Below are positions 1 to 8,306 of a DNA stretch of 47,512 bases, piece by piece. The notes beneath the pieces were generated by a model, which was not told the origin of the DNA, did no database searches, and saw only the letters and a list, made by a program, of their open reading frames with translations. The stretch spans positions 12,271 to 59,782 of the forward strand of contig NW_005198921.1 in the NCBI RefSeq assembly GCF_000372725.1. Direction: 5' to 3'. This DNA is from Emiliania huxleyi CCMP1516 (Eukaryota; Haptophyta; Isochrysidales; Noelaerhabdaceae). How positions within the stretch are numbered: position 1 is the first letter of the stretch; every line of letters begins with the position of its first letter. Made by a program: the position numbers and the translations under genes.

Positions 1-1251
1 GTGCCCCCCGAGGAGAGACCGCACGGGCCTGAACAGCCCGGCTTGCTTAGGGCGGGACGGTTCCGAGACAGTTCCGAGACAGCTTCCAGGTCCGGGCGAG
101 GGCCGCCAGGTCCAGCCGAGGTGGCGGCGCCTCCGGCGGCGAGGAAGGTGCTGGCGCGGCCGGGGCCGCGGGCGGGGTCGTCGTACCTGCGGGATGTCGT
201 GGACATGTCGTGGACATGTGCGTGGGGCGTGTCGTGGGCGCGTCGTGGACATGTCGTGGACATGCACATGCGCATGCACAGCATGTGCATGCGTGCTTGC
301 ACATGCGCATGCACATGCGCATGCACATGCGCATGCACATGCGTGCATGCGCATGTGCATGGGCGTGTCGTGGACGTGTCGTGGACGTGTCGTGGGCGTG
401 TCGTGGGCGTGTCGTGGGCGTGTCGTGGGCGTGTCGTGGGCGTGTCGTGGACGTGTCGTGGACGTGTCGTGCGAGGCGTGTGCCACGACACTTCCCGGGG
501 GCGGCGGGGTGGTCCGTGCATCTAAGGAGGAGCAGGCGCCCGCCCGTGTCTCGGAAGTGTCTCGGACCGGCGGAAAGAGTCTCGGAAGTGTCTCGGAAGT
601 GTCCGCGAGGCACCCGCCGGTGACGTCCGCCGCCTTTGTCTTTTGCTTGAGGGGGTCGAACTCGGCTCGGAAGCAGACGCGCGCGTTGCGCGCCAGCGCG
701 TTCCCGTCGGTCACTTCGCGAGAGTGAACAAAGACGTCCTCGCCGCCGCCGTCGGGCAGGATGAAGCCAAAGCCCTTCTCCATGTTGAAGGTCTTGACCG
801 TGCCCATGATCTTGCCGGGTGGCGGCGGCGGCTCGTTGTCCGGGATGACGAGGCGAGCCGTCGGCGGAGGCTGCCCCGACGAAGAGGTGCTGTGCCCCCA
901 GCAGCCGTGCTTTGCGGTTGGCGCGTCCGCGACGGCGGCCGCAGCGAGGCTCGGGTCGACGAGCCCGGCGGCGTGGCCGACGGCGAGGCCGATGCCCTTG
1001 GACTTTGCGAGCTCCATCATCGCCGCCATCCCAGCCGCGCGCTCCTCCGCCGTCGGCGACTTGAAGCGGCTGCGCGGCGGCGAGACGGAGCGCGAGCGGC
1101 CGCGCGACGACGAGCGCGAGGGCGAGCGGCGGCGGTCGCGGCGGTCGCGCGAGCGCGAGCGGCGGTCGCGGTCGCGGTCGCGTCGAGACCGCTTGTCGGA
1201 GCGGCGGTCGCGGCGGTCGCGAGGAGACCGAGAGCGGCTGCGGCGCGGCAT
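1..1251 (-). CDS. RS-domain plus cold-shock-domain nucleic-acid-binding protein (3' end runs off the window)
   Basis: Predicted RNA- or DNA-binding protein. Exon 1 (1251 down to 614) starts MPRRSRSRSPRD and its first ~65 residues are an arginine-serine/DRRDRR tract like that of SR splicing factors. A short helical segment and a proline run follow, then a cold-shock domain at about residues 147-212, with the RNP1-like KGFGFI, the RNP2-like DVFVHS, and FRAEFD near its end. A GT donor at 613 and a CAG acceptor at 188-187 give a 427-bp intron. Exon 2 (186 to 1) continues in frame as GGYDDPARGPGR and leaves the window without a stop. The start is the first ATG ahead of the RS tract. The domain calls are seen directly; a role in RNA processing is inferred. 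An RS domain on a cold-shock domain is unusual, as plant-type cold-shock proteins usually carry glycine-rich or CCHC tails. Confidence 0.82.
   Translation of the reverse strand, partial: MPRRSRSRSPRDRRDRRSDKRSRRDRDRDRRSRSRDRRDRRRSPSRSSSRGRSRSVSPPRSRFKSPTAEERAAGMAAMMELAKSKGIGLAVGHAAGLVDPSLAAAAVADAPTAKHGCWGHSTSSSGQPPPTARLVIPDNEPPPPPGKIMGTVKTFNMEKGFGFILPDGGGEDVFVHSREVTDGNALARNARVCFRAEFDPLKQKTKAADVTGGCLADTSETLPRLFPPVRDTSETRAGACSSLDARTTPPPPGSVVAHASHDTSTTRPRHAHDTPTTRPRHAHDTPTTRPRHVHDTPMHMRMHACACACACACACACASTHAHAVHAHVHVHDMSTTRPRHAPRTCPRHVHDIPQVRRPRPRPRPRQHLPRRRRRRHLGWTWRPSPGPGSCLGTVSEPSRPKQAGLFRPVRSLLGGH
192..480. repeat. Minisatellite and alternating purine-pyrimidine tract inside the cold-shock gene intron
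   Basis: Two adjoining low-complexity blocks fill most of the intron. About 258-362 is built from CATGCACATGCG-type units that alternate purine and pyrimidine almost perfectly. About 362-475 is a tandem array of an 11-12 bp unit close to GTGTCGTGGGC, with GTGTCGTGGAC variants. No coding potential is credible here despite open frames on both strands. Confidence 0.8.
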
Positions 1252-1289
1252 CGACGGGATGATATCCTCTCCTCACCCCACCGGGGGGT

Positions 1290-1365
1290 AAAGAATTCTT
1301 AAGATACAAGCCTCTCTCACAGCACACTGGCACGACAAGGGCGCAGACTGGCGCGGACTGGCACA
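1290..1365. repeat. Dispersed repeat E, copy 1
   Basis: A 76-bp segment starting AAAGAATTCTT and ending in ACTGGCACA recurs in the same orientation at 43854-43929 with only a few mismatches. It lies just upstream of the cold-shock gene start, in the gap before the next ORF. No terminal inverted repeat or coding content is visible. Confidence 0.75.
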
Positions 1366-1390
1366 CACACAGGCTCACCACCGGAGCCGC

Positions 1391-2020
1391 CTAAGCGACT
1401 CCGTTAAGAACGGCAATGCACTCCGCACCATGCACAATGCCGCTCTCCCCGCACGCTAGCTCGTTCACCGTCTGCCACGCCACGGCGGTGTGGAGGACGA
1501 CAGACAAGCGCTGCATCTGCAGCCCGTGCCAGTTCTTGGTGGTCCATGTGACCTCGTCCAGGTGCTGAGCGTGCGAAAGTTTGTTGCTCAGCTGGTTCGC
1601 CGCCTCCCTCAGGGTGCTGCGAACCTCCTTTCCAAAGCCTCCGAAAGCCTCAAAATCAAACAAACGTAGATCGCAATCCTGCTGCCGCGCAAAGGGGTAA
1701 TCGCCAGGCTGCTCCTTGAGCTTTCCCTTGGGGGCATCCTCCTCCTCCCCCTCCTCCCCCTCCTCCTCGGCCTCCTCCTCCTCGCTGTGCTCGACTTCCG
1801 TGCCGTGCACAAGATTGAGGACCACGCGCACGTGTTCCACAATATCGACGACGCGGGCGCGTGGTTCCGCAAGGGCCGCGAAGTCACGGTCCGTCGCCGG
1901 CTGTACGAGCGCTGCGTCGAGCAAGGCGACTACAGTGCATTGCGCCCGACGCCATTGCTCACGGCGGCGGACTACATGCGCTTCAGGCGCAAGTACGATG
2001 CACATGCAGCTCGCAGTCAC
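1391..2020 (-). CDS. Unrecognised protein with acidic tract; low confidence
   Basis: A 209-codon open frame on the minus strand. Its C-terminal half (1391 to about 1720) has balanced composition, for example LFDFEAFGGFGKEV and KNWHGLQMQRLSVVL. It follows an acidic tract of glutamates interrupted by alanine and glycine. I do not recognise a family. The N-terminal half looks less protein-like and overlaps a plus-strand frame (1787-2059) that looks more natural there, so the true gene may be only the 3' exon ending at 1391. No clear start or promoter is seen. Confidence 0.35.
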   Translation of the reverse strand: MTASCMCIVLAPEAHVVRRREQWRRAQCTVVALLDAALVQPATDRDFAALAEPRARVVDIVEHVRVVLNLVHGTEVEHSEEEEAEEEGEEGEEEDAPKGKLKEQPGDYPFARQQDCDLRLFDFEAFGGFGKEVRSTLREAANQLSNKLSHAQHLDEVTWTTKNWHGLQMQRLSVVLHTAVAWQTVNELACGESGIVHGAECIAVLNGVA

Positions 2021-2059
2021 AAAAGTCGAGCAGTAACGTTAGGTTCTCCTCAAATGTAG
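1787..2059 (+). CDS. Possible coding exon, unrecognised, antisense to the preceding ORF
   Basis: A 90-codon plus-strand frame with natural composition: FRAVHKIEDHAHVFHNID, then DAGAWFRKGREVTVRRRL and LTAADYMRFRRKYDAH. It is rich in aromatic and charged residues, unlike a random GC-rich frame. It has no upstream exon that I can join confidently and ends shortly after SHKSRA. It competes with the minus-strand ORF over the same bases, and probably only one is real. No family is recognised. Confidence 0.35.
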   Translation: MLDFRAVHKIEDHAHVFHNIDDAGAWFRKGREVTVRRRLYERCVEQGDYSALRPTPLLTAADYMRFRRKYDAHAARSHKSRAVTLGSPQM

Positions 2060-3139
2060 CCAATGCCCCCCGAAAGGCGTGTATTGGCCAACGAGAGAAG
2101 CTGAGACCCGGTGTGGCTGGCTCGTGCGGCTGCAGGTCGGTCGTGATAAACTCCATTCTCCATGATAAACTGTTAATTGGCTCGTGTACGTTGAGATCCT
2201 GGCCACCTCTCTCTGGGTGGCACGAGCGTCACGGCGCACTGGTCGCAAGGCTCTGCCTCTGGACTGGGATATCTCTAATCATCTCTGAGGAGGAGGTCGC
2301 CAGTAATGTAAAAAATTCTCTCTCAAACAACGTAGGAGAGCCATTCAAACGGAGTGCAGAAAGGTGAAACCGTTGTAGAAGAGCTTGGTCAACCAAACGC
2401 CGGCTGCAATTGGCGAAGAAAAATACTTTGCCAATAATTCGGATTGTCCGGGGCCGCCAAAACGCTGCCTTGCTCGCGTCGCCCAAATGCCCTCGGAAGC
2501 CATCGCCCGCCACCAAGCCCGCCGCAACCGTCGCCGCACCAAGTCACCGACCGCCGCGCTCTCCCTCACCGCGCATCCACCTCCATCACCGCCCTCGTCG
2601 CCTCCGCCACCGCCACCGCCTTGGCACCTGCGCTGACGCACAAAGAATCACCGAATGATGAAAAGCGGCCGCGGTGGGGAGGGGCAGAGAAGGGCAGGGC
2701 TGGAGATGAATACTTTCAAGTTAATCTACACGAGTTACGAATGGACACCGCATGGTATTTTAGCCCACCCCCGTGCCTAGAGTTCACCGATAGGCGGGGG
2801 TGGGCCAAGACTACGTTAAATCGCGGATCGCGAGGGGGAAATTACCCCCCCCCCCCCATCAAACAGTATGATTTGAGTGAAGCAACAACACGTACAGGTA
2901 CCAACAGGCTATTTAAGCTTTAAATTAAATCTCATCAACGGAGCTGCCGGCGCCTCTCAAAAGACCAGTAATGGTCGCTGGGAGAGTCAGCGCCGAGGCG
3001 GAGGGGGAGCGTGCAGCCAAGTGGCTGCGGACGATGGCCGGCGGCCTTTCGAAACCGCAGCTCGAGCAACTCGTTTGCAAACTAGCTGCGGATCCCTCGT
3101 TTGGCGTGTCTGTTTTCTTTCTTTCTTTCTGCTTTCTAG
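2060..3139. other. Stretch without a confident gene
   Basis: Contains short open frames on both strands, a C homopolymer near 2850 and a C/T-rich tail. Two frames look mildly protein-like: a minus-strand one around 2230-2470 (for example FFFANCSRRLVDQALL) and a plus-strand one at 2971-3107 (for example AAKWLRTMAGGLSKPQ, then LEQLVCKLAADPSF). The latter runs into the polypyrimidine start of dispersed repeat T. I cannot assign either to a family or build a gene. Confidence 0.4.
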
Positions 3140-3335
3140 GCATGAAGGTTGCAGCGAGAATCGGCGAGAGACTGCGAAGAGAGATAGGAAGAGGCAGACT
3201 CCCTAGGGTGGGCGACGGCTAGCGCACCACACACCTCTCCTTAAAATCCCTGTTAAAAAAAAATCCCTGTGTGGTGGCGGCGTGCCGTCCTCCCCATCCC
3301 TCCCTTGGGTTGTCTGTTTTCTTTCTTTCTTTCTT
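3140..3335. repeat. Dispersed repeat T, copy 1
   Basis: About 195 bp, starting GCATGAAGGTTGCAGCGAG and ending in a CTTT-rich tract. It matches the reverse complement of 36003-36183 closely. The core after TTAA (AATCCCTGTGTGGTGG onward) also forms both 45-bp ends of the element at 34999-36081. This copy has an extra 17-bp partial duplication (TTAAA..ATCCCTG twice) near 3241-3270. An AG (TTCTGCTTTCTAG) lies directly before the repeat, so it may include an exon edge. Confidence 0.7.
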
Positions 3336-3466
3336 TTTCTCTCCTTTCTTCTTCTTCTTCTCGAATAAATAAAAGAAAAGACGCGATTAGAGCGCCTTCG
3401 CCGACGGTCATCCGGTCACCCCAGTGCACGTCATCGTGACCCCGCACCCCGCAGCACCCTTCAGGC

Positions 3467-4018
3467 ATGATCGCGCCCGCCAAGACCACCGCCGAGAATG
3501 CGGCGCCTCTCTTCTCGGACGACTACGTGCTCGACTTTACGCCGCCGCCCGGCTCGGCGCCGCCCAAGTCCAAGTTTTACGGAAAGTACACGGGCGCGCC
3601 GCACAGGCCGCTAGGGCAAGCGCCCACGCGCGCGGCAACCACGAGGCCGCGTGAACACGCGTAGGGATCGCCGGTCTCCTCGAGTGGCAGACGTACTGCT
3701 CCGAGTTTGACTTCTCGTCCTTCAAGATGGAGGGGCGCAGCGCCATCTCGCCCACCGAGGCCCGCCTGGCCCCACGCTCTACTAGCTAATACAGCCGCTC
3801 CCGCGCCAGCCCCCCCCCCCCCACCCCCCCCCATCCCGCCGTGCCACCCGCTCGGCCGCCAGGTGCTCGTCGAGATCTCTTACATCCCGACTCTCAAGAG
3901 CGGCAAGACGACCGGCAAGCGCGTGAGCGACGTCCAAAAGTGGACGGTGGTGGGCGGCAAGGCCACCGCGTTCAAGGTGTGGCCGGGCGACTACGCCGCA
4001 GCGAACGACCTCTTCTGA
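3467..4018 (+). CDS. SnoaL/NTF2-like small protein, three exons
   Basis: Model: exon 1 3467-3593, exon 2 3665-3759, exon 3 3863-4018. The joins read FYGKYTG / IAGLLEWQTYCSEFDF and SAISPTE / VLVEISYIPTLKSGKTTG, and the protein ends YAAANDLF before TGA. It is about 125 residues, normal for the NTF2-like fold. The C-terminal strands (VLVEISYIPTLKSG, DVQKWTVVGGKATAFKV, WPGD) follow the SnoaL-like pattern of a stress or polyketide-cyclase-type cone domain. Substrate and catalytic role cannot be read from sequence. Both introns need GC donors (3594-3595 and 3760-3761) with TAG and CAG acceptors. GT alternatives break the frame or remove the conserved strand. ATG 3467 is the first in-frame start. 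The gene stands alone between intergenic stretches. Confidence 0.7.
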
Positions 4019-4167
4019 GCCACCAGTACCGCCGCGGGAGGGAGGGCGGCATCAGGGCCATCCCATCGCCTAAGGCTTCCTTCTCCTGCCCTTCTCGTTG
4101 GCCCGTCGGGACTGTCGACAAGCTCAGACACGCCACCCCACTCCCCACCCACGTCCACCCAAAATGC

Positions 4168-4173
4168 AATAAA
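4168..4173 (+). promoter_or_regulatory. Polyadenylation-type AATAAA signal
   Basis: AATAAA occurs 150 bases after the stop of the SnoaL-like gene in an otherwise GC-rich 3' region. Whether this lineage uses AATAAA is not known from the sequence, so this is a positional inference. Confidence 0.35.
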
Positions 4174-5705
4174 TGGGCTTGAACGTTTCTTTGTCAACGC
4201 ATCTATACTAGGGGCAAACACTGAAAACGTAACTTGATCGGGGCGCGGTTTTTTTTGGACTAGACTGCTCGGTGGAGGTGGGCGAGTGATTGGGTAGCTT
4301 TGGGGCCGCCGAAAATAATGAGAACCGCCCCCTATATCTCGCCAAATCTCGATTTTTCGCGGGAATGGGGGCTTCTCAGCCCCGCGCGAGCTACAGTGAC
4401 TCCCCAGGGCTTGTCCCGTGGCCCAAAGTGGTACCCCGAGCTCCGCCACGAGCGTGGGCAATCAGGAGACACCCACAGTCACGGCGGGCGAGGAGTTGGG
4501 TGACGGCCAACTGTCGATTACGGCGCCTCTGGAGCCTCCTGTATCGTCGGTTCGGCTCGAAGATCGTGCCGCATCCGCATGTAAACCACCTCCGCGCCCC
4601 CGCTGGCACATGTCCGCATTGCCCGAGCCTGGGAGAAGTTCCCAGTGCCCGGAGGCTGCACAGGTCCGCGAAACGCTGGCGCTGCAGCTCCCGGCGCGCA
4701 CCCCAGATTCGCGAGGAAAACAGCCGAAAACGGGTCGCGCCGCGATTGACCCTCAGCGAGCCCAGGCGAGCCTGGTAATCCCACCCGGTGGTAAGCGCAC
4801 GTCCTCCGCGTAATCTAGCGCGCTGTGCAGCCCGCCAGTGCATGGCGCCGACCTGGGCCGACTGGTCGATCTCGCCGCGATCTCGCCATCCAATTCTCGG
4901 TCAGGTGTAGTGGATCACCTTAAAATCCTGGATTAATTCCTGAGCCCACCTGGCCCCACCAGACGGGTGGCACGAGGCGCCCGGGCCACTTTTTAGCGCC
5001 TCCCGAGCCTCCCGGCGCCTCCTGTGGCCTCCTGAACCCTCTCCCCCGCAGCCTCTCTCGGCGACGTGGGGAGCGGCTGCCGTCCACGGCTCGCACCGGC
5101 TCTTCCAGCGGCTCCACGCTTGCCGCCTGTGACGCCCGCGCCACGCACTGCCACGCGGCCGCTCGAGAGAGCGGTCGACGCCCATAATGCTGGGCGTGGC
5201 GCTCTATCGGTCGACGCTTCGGCGTCGCTGCTTAAATGGGGACCCGTGCCTCGACGCGGCGGCGCGGCCAAGTACGGCTCGGTGGCACAGCGCGTCGCCA
5301 CGGACGAGATGCGGCCACAAGCGGCTGGGGAAGCTCCAAGAATGTTTCGTTCTACTTGCAGGAGAGGTGCAAGCAATTCTGGTGACTGCATGGCTCTTCG
5401 CGTCGAGGGATGCGTCCAAGATAATGAGTTGCTTTATTGAAAGCGCCGTGTCTTGAGGCATATTCCGGGTCATCGATCCACGTGATGTGACAAACTAGCC
5501 GCTATTAATGAATATGGGAATGTTATCTAGTTAAGGCAACCCGAGCGACAACTCACGCGCTTGGCGTGTGTGTGCCTGCTGCTCAAGGTCAAGCGGATAT
5601 GAGCATATACACAACACACATACCACGGTCCGTCTGCATCCTCGGCCATCTACCGCCATGCCGCATCACCCTATGTGTTCGCTGTCCACCGCATGTGCCG
5701 CAGAG
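4174..5705. other. Intergenic stretch, no supported gene
   Basis: Several frames are open on both strands, but their translations are arginine-, proline- and alanine-rich with no recognisable motif, as expected from GC-rich non-coding DNA. The AT content rises at 5440-5560, and the 3' side of the minus-strand gene follows. A small inverted motif (CGACGCTTCGGCGTCG) lies near 5213. Confidence 0.5.
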
Positions 5706-5842
5706 TCAACGTGCATTGCGCCGTGGGCGCGCCTCGCGCGCCTGTGGCGCCGCCTCATCAGCCGCCACGCCTGCTGCGGTTGCCCCGCGCTTCTTCGGCG
5801 CCCCGCGCTTCTTCGGCGCCCCGCGCTGCCTCGGCGCCGCCT

Positions 5843-5888
<46 letters not shown>

Positions 5889-7290
5889 CGCCGCCGCTGT
5901 CGCCGCCGCCTCCGCCTCCACCTCCACCTCCATCTCCATGCAGCTCGGTGTACGAAGGCGCCGCCTCGGACTCCTCCCGCGTGCGGTGCAGCGCCGAGAG
6001 CAGCTCCTTGCCGCGCACCTTCAGGAGCGAGGCGACGGGCACCGCCGCGGCGATGTGCCGGTGTAGCGTGTGGGAGCCGTTGGCCGGGTTGTACGACGGG
6101 CCCGAGATGCCCTTGGACTTGGCGAGGCAGTTCTTCAGATAGTTCGAGAGCGCGGTCTGCCCGACGTCGTGGTCGATGACCTCGAGCTGCACCAGCGTGC
6201 GCGTGATGTGGGCGAGCGGCTCCGCCGCCCGAGCGGCGGCTTGACTGAGCAAGGACGGGACGAGGCCCTTGGCGAGAGGCAAGTTACGCCACTCCGGATC
6301 GTCGGTCGGAGGCTGCCATCGCTCGCGCAACTGCGCACAACACGCACACACGGCTCAGGCAGCAAGGCCGAGATAGAGCCGAGATATAGCCGAGATATAG
6401 CCGAGATATAGCCGAGGTGTAGCAGCCGCGGCGGCGGCTCGGGGGGCGGTGGGAGAGCAGGGCGGGCGCCTGCTTGTAGCGACTCGACTGCAGCAGCACG
6501 ACGTTCATCCACTGGTCGACGAGCGTCGGGACGGCGACCCACGAGCCGTCCGCGCCGCGGCCATGTAGCAGCACGAGCAGCGCCCATGCGTGCACCTCCG
6601 CCTCGCTGGGCAACGCCTTGCCCGAGGCGCACAAGATCGAGTTCCTGCGGCGCGCGCGAGGGGCAAGAGCTCGCCAAGGCGGGGCGAGCGCGGCCACGGC
6701 GAGGGCGGGCACGCACCGCTTCGATTCGGGCGCCCCGCGCTGCAGCGCCGCGCGCCGCTCAAGCTCGGCCTGCACGCTCTGGAGGATCTGCTGCAGCTGC
6801 TCGGTCGTGACATCTGCGGCACACACGCGCAAACCTGAGACCCCCACGGGCCCGGCGGCGGCGCGGCGAGCGGGGCGCGCGCAGGGGCACACACGGGCGT
6901 CGCAAACGCGCGGGCGCAGCGCGCCTGGAGCACCAGGAAGGGTGCCACCGCCGGCGCCGTGCTCAGCGTGATCACCTGCACGCACAGGCATCGCAGATCG
7001 TCAATGTCCCGCTGTGTCCCGAGCTTGGGGCTCGCGCTCCGGCGCCACGGGCTCGACGCGAGGACTCTGGAGAGAATGTCAGAGTGAGAGTGGATGAGGT
7101 TGGAGTGGAGGCGGCAATCGCCGTGCGGGCGCGCCCGGGGCTGCAGACTCCTCCAAAGCAGCGGGACGGGAGCGCGCGCGCGACCGCGGGCCGGATTTTG
7201 CGGGGGAACTCGGGGGGAGGGCGCCCCGGACACGCCCTGCACGCGGCGCGGGCTGGCGCTCACCAGGAGCGGCAGCATTTGCGGTCTTCA
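5706..7290 (-). CDS. Unrecognised multi-exon protein
   Basis: I do not recognise the family. The supported exons on the minus strand are: about 7066-6950 (LGTQRDIDDLRCLCVQ, then VITLSTAPAVAPFLVLQ); about 6813-6717 (TTEQLQQILQSVQAELERRA ... GAPESKR, helical); 6644-6470 (NSILCASGKALPSEAEVHAW ... LVDQWMNVVLLQSSRYKQ); and 6330 downward (LRERWQPPTDDPEWRNLPLA ... VIDHDVGQTALSNYLKN ... SYTELHG). The 6716-6645 intron is GT-AG and preserves an arginine codon. The 6469-6331 intron has a GC donor after CAG and joins YKQ to LRERWQ in phase 0. The tail (5920-5758) is poly-glycine from a GCC/GGC repeat and may be partly intron. The 5' exon and start are uncertain; an ATG near 7278 followed by a GTGAGC donor is one candidate. 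The hydrophobic-aromatic composition supports real coding, and no membrane segment is evident. Confidence 0.6.
6377..6416. repeat. Short tandem repeat in intron
   Basis: About four copies of an 11-bp unit, ATATAGCCGAG on the plus strand, occupy the middle of the predicted 6331-6469 intron of the surrounding gene. Confidence 0.7.
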
Positions 7291-7716
7291 CCGCGGTTTT
7301 TCTTTCGCCGCCATCATTCTTTTCCCTGCCAGGGGCCTCACTTGTCGCATTTGCGAGGAAAGCAAGCGCGAGCGCTGCGGCGCCGGAGTCTTTCGGTCAC
7401 CATTCTGGACCATCTTAATATTTTTCAATGATTTTTGCAGGGTCTGAAAGCTGAGACTCAGCTCTTCACGCTCGGTATGAAAGCAAGGTCCGTCCGGGGG
7501 GTCCCATTTTTCAGTATTTCCCCCTATACTATACCATCTTCGCATGTGTTCCACATCGCACAAGAGGTTGACGCCCACCCCATCTTTACCAAAGACCTGG
7601 TGAAAAAAAATCGTCTCCGCGCTCGAGGCCGATAAACGCGTACAAGTAGAGGGTGCGGTGCGTCCTAATCTAAAATCCGAGGATTCAGGATTCAGGCATC
7701 GCTTCAGTGAGGCCAA
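7288..7716 (-). CDS. Hypothetical protein whose 5' end lies in dispersed repeat H
   Basis: A 142-codon minus-strand frame. The central part is natural-looking (ETIFFHQVFGKDGVGVNLLC, EHMRRWYSIGGNTEKWDPPD, ELSLSFQTLQKSLKNIK) and less GC-rich than its neighbours. The first ~25 codons (MASLKRCLNPESSDF...) are repeat H sequence also found at two other places, so the real start is probably downstream or the frame is a repeat-derived fusion. No family is recognised. The stop lies close to the 5' end of the preceding minus-strand gene, so it could also be an upstream exon of that gene. Confidence 0.35.
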   Translation of the reverse strand: MASLKRCLNPESSDFRLGRTAPSTCTRLSASSAETIFFHQVFGKDGVGVNLLCDVEHMRRWYSIGGNTEKWDPPDGPCFHTEREELSLSFQTLQKSLKNIKMVQNGDRKTPAPQRSRLLSSQMRQVRPLAGKRMMAAKEKPR

Positions 7717-7860
7717 AGTGTGAGTTTATGGATGTGTAAAGCCGTAAGAACGGTACGGGACACGAGGAGGCACGCGGACCAACTCGTCGGCGACTCTGCT
7801 GCACGCCGTTTCAGAATTTTTCTCAGCGTGAGCGAGACGTGGAAGAGTGCCACCGTTGAG
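7646..7860. repeat. Dispersed repeat H, copy 1
   Basis: About 215 bp, starting GTAGAGGGTGCGGTGCGTCC and including GAGGCCAAAGTG, GGGACACGAGGAGGCACGCG and GCACGCCGTTTCAGAATTTT. It matches the reverse complement of 27799-27998 over almost its full length and 41512-41640 over its first two thirds. There is no long inverted repeat and no tRNA-like box that I can see. Confidence 0.8.
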
Positions 7861-8306
7861 CATTAATTTTATTACAGTGACCGTCTGAGGTCTGTGACGT
7901 CTGTGTTTGTCTTTACCGCGTCCTGCACTCCTGCTCCTGGCCCCCGGGCCTCGCCCCCCCCCCCCCCCCCCCGCCTCGCGGGGCTCTCTCGGTGATGAGC
8001 CAACCGCCGCTTCGCACCGGCGCAAGCGCCGCGCACGTTGGGCCAATCACAGATCAGTCTCACTCTGATCTCTGTCTCTCAATCTCAGTCTCAGACAGCT
8101 CTTCATCACGTTCCAGAACACTCACAGTCACACGACGATAAGCCCCGTGAACCACGACCTGCCTAACAATGAGTCCACGAGTGCGCCACACGACCCAGGG
8201 CCGGGGAGCTAAGCAGGAGCTAAGCGAAGCGTAACCATATCCGCCAAAAAACAGAGAAGGCCACGTCGCTCGGAAACGGCGTCAGCTTTTCTTCCTGACA
8301 CACCAG
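7861..8306. other. Intergenic stretch, no gene seen
   Basis: AT-richer DNA with a C homopolymer of about 22 bases near 7955 and CT-rich runs. It separates repeat H from the U-box gene and presumably holds that gene's promoter, but no TATA box or other defined element stands out. Confidence 0.4.

Noticed and set aside
258..475. CRISPR-like array
   Set aside because: The units are 11-12 bp and directly contiguous with no unique spacers; this is a eukaryotic intronic minisatellite.
47..1381. Long minus-strand open frame across the first 1.4 kb
   Set aside because: It is a shifted frame: the cold-shock motifs appear only in another frame, and this one reads through the minisatellite with Arg/Pro-rich shadow sequence.
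5706..5939. Collagen-like or poly-Ala/poly-Pro protein on either strand
   Set aside because: It results from a (GCC)n trinucleotide tract that opens all frames; only the minus-strand frame joins to natural exons upstream.
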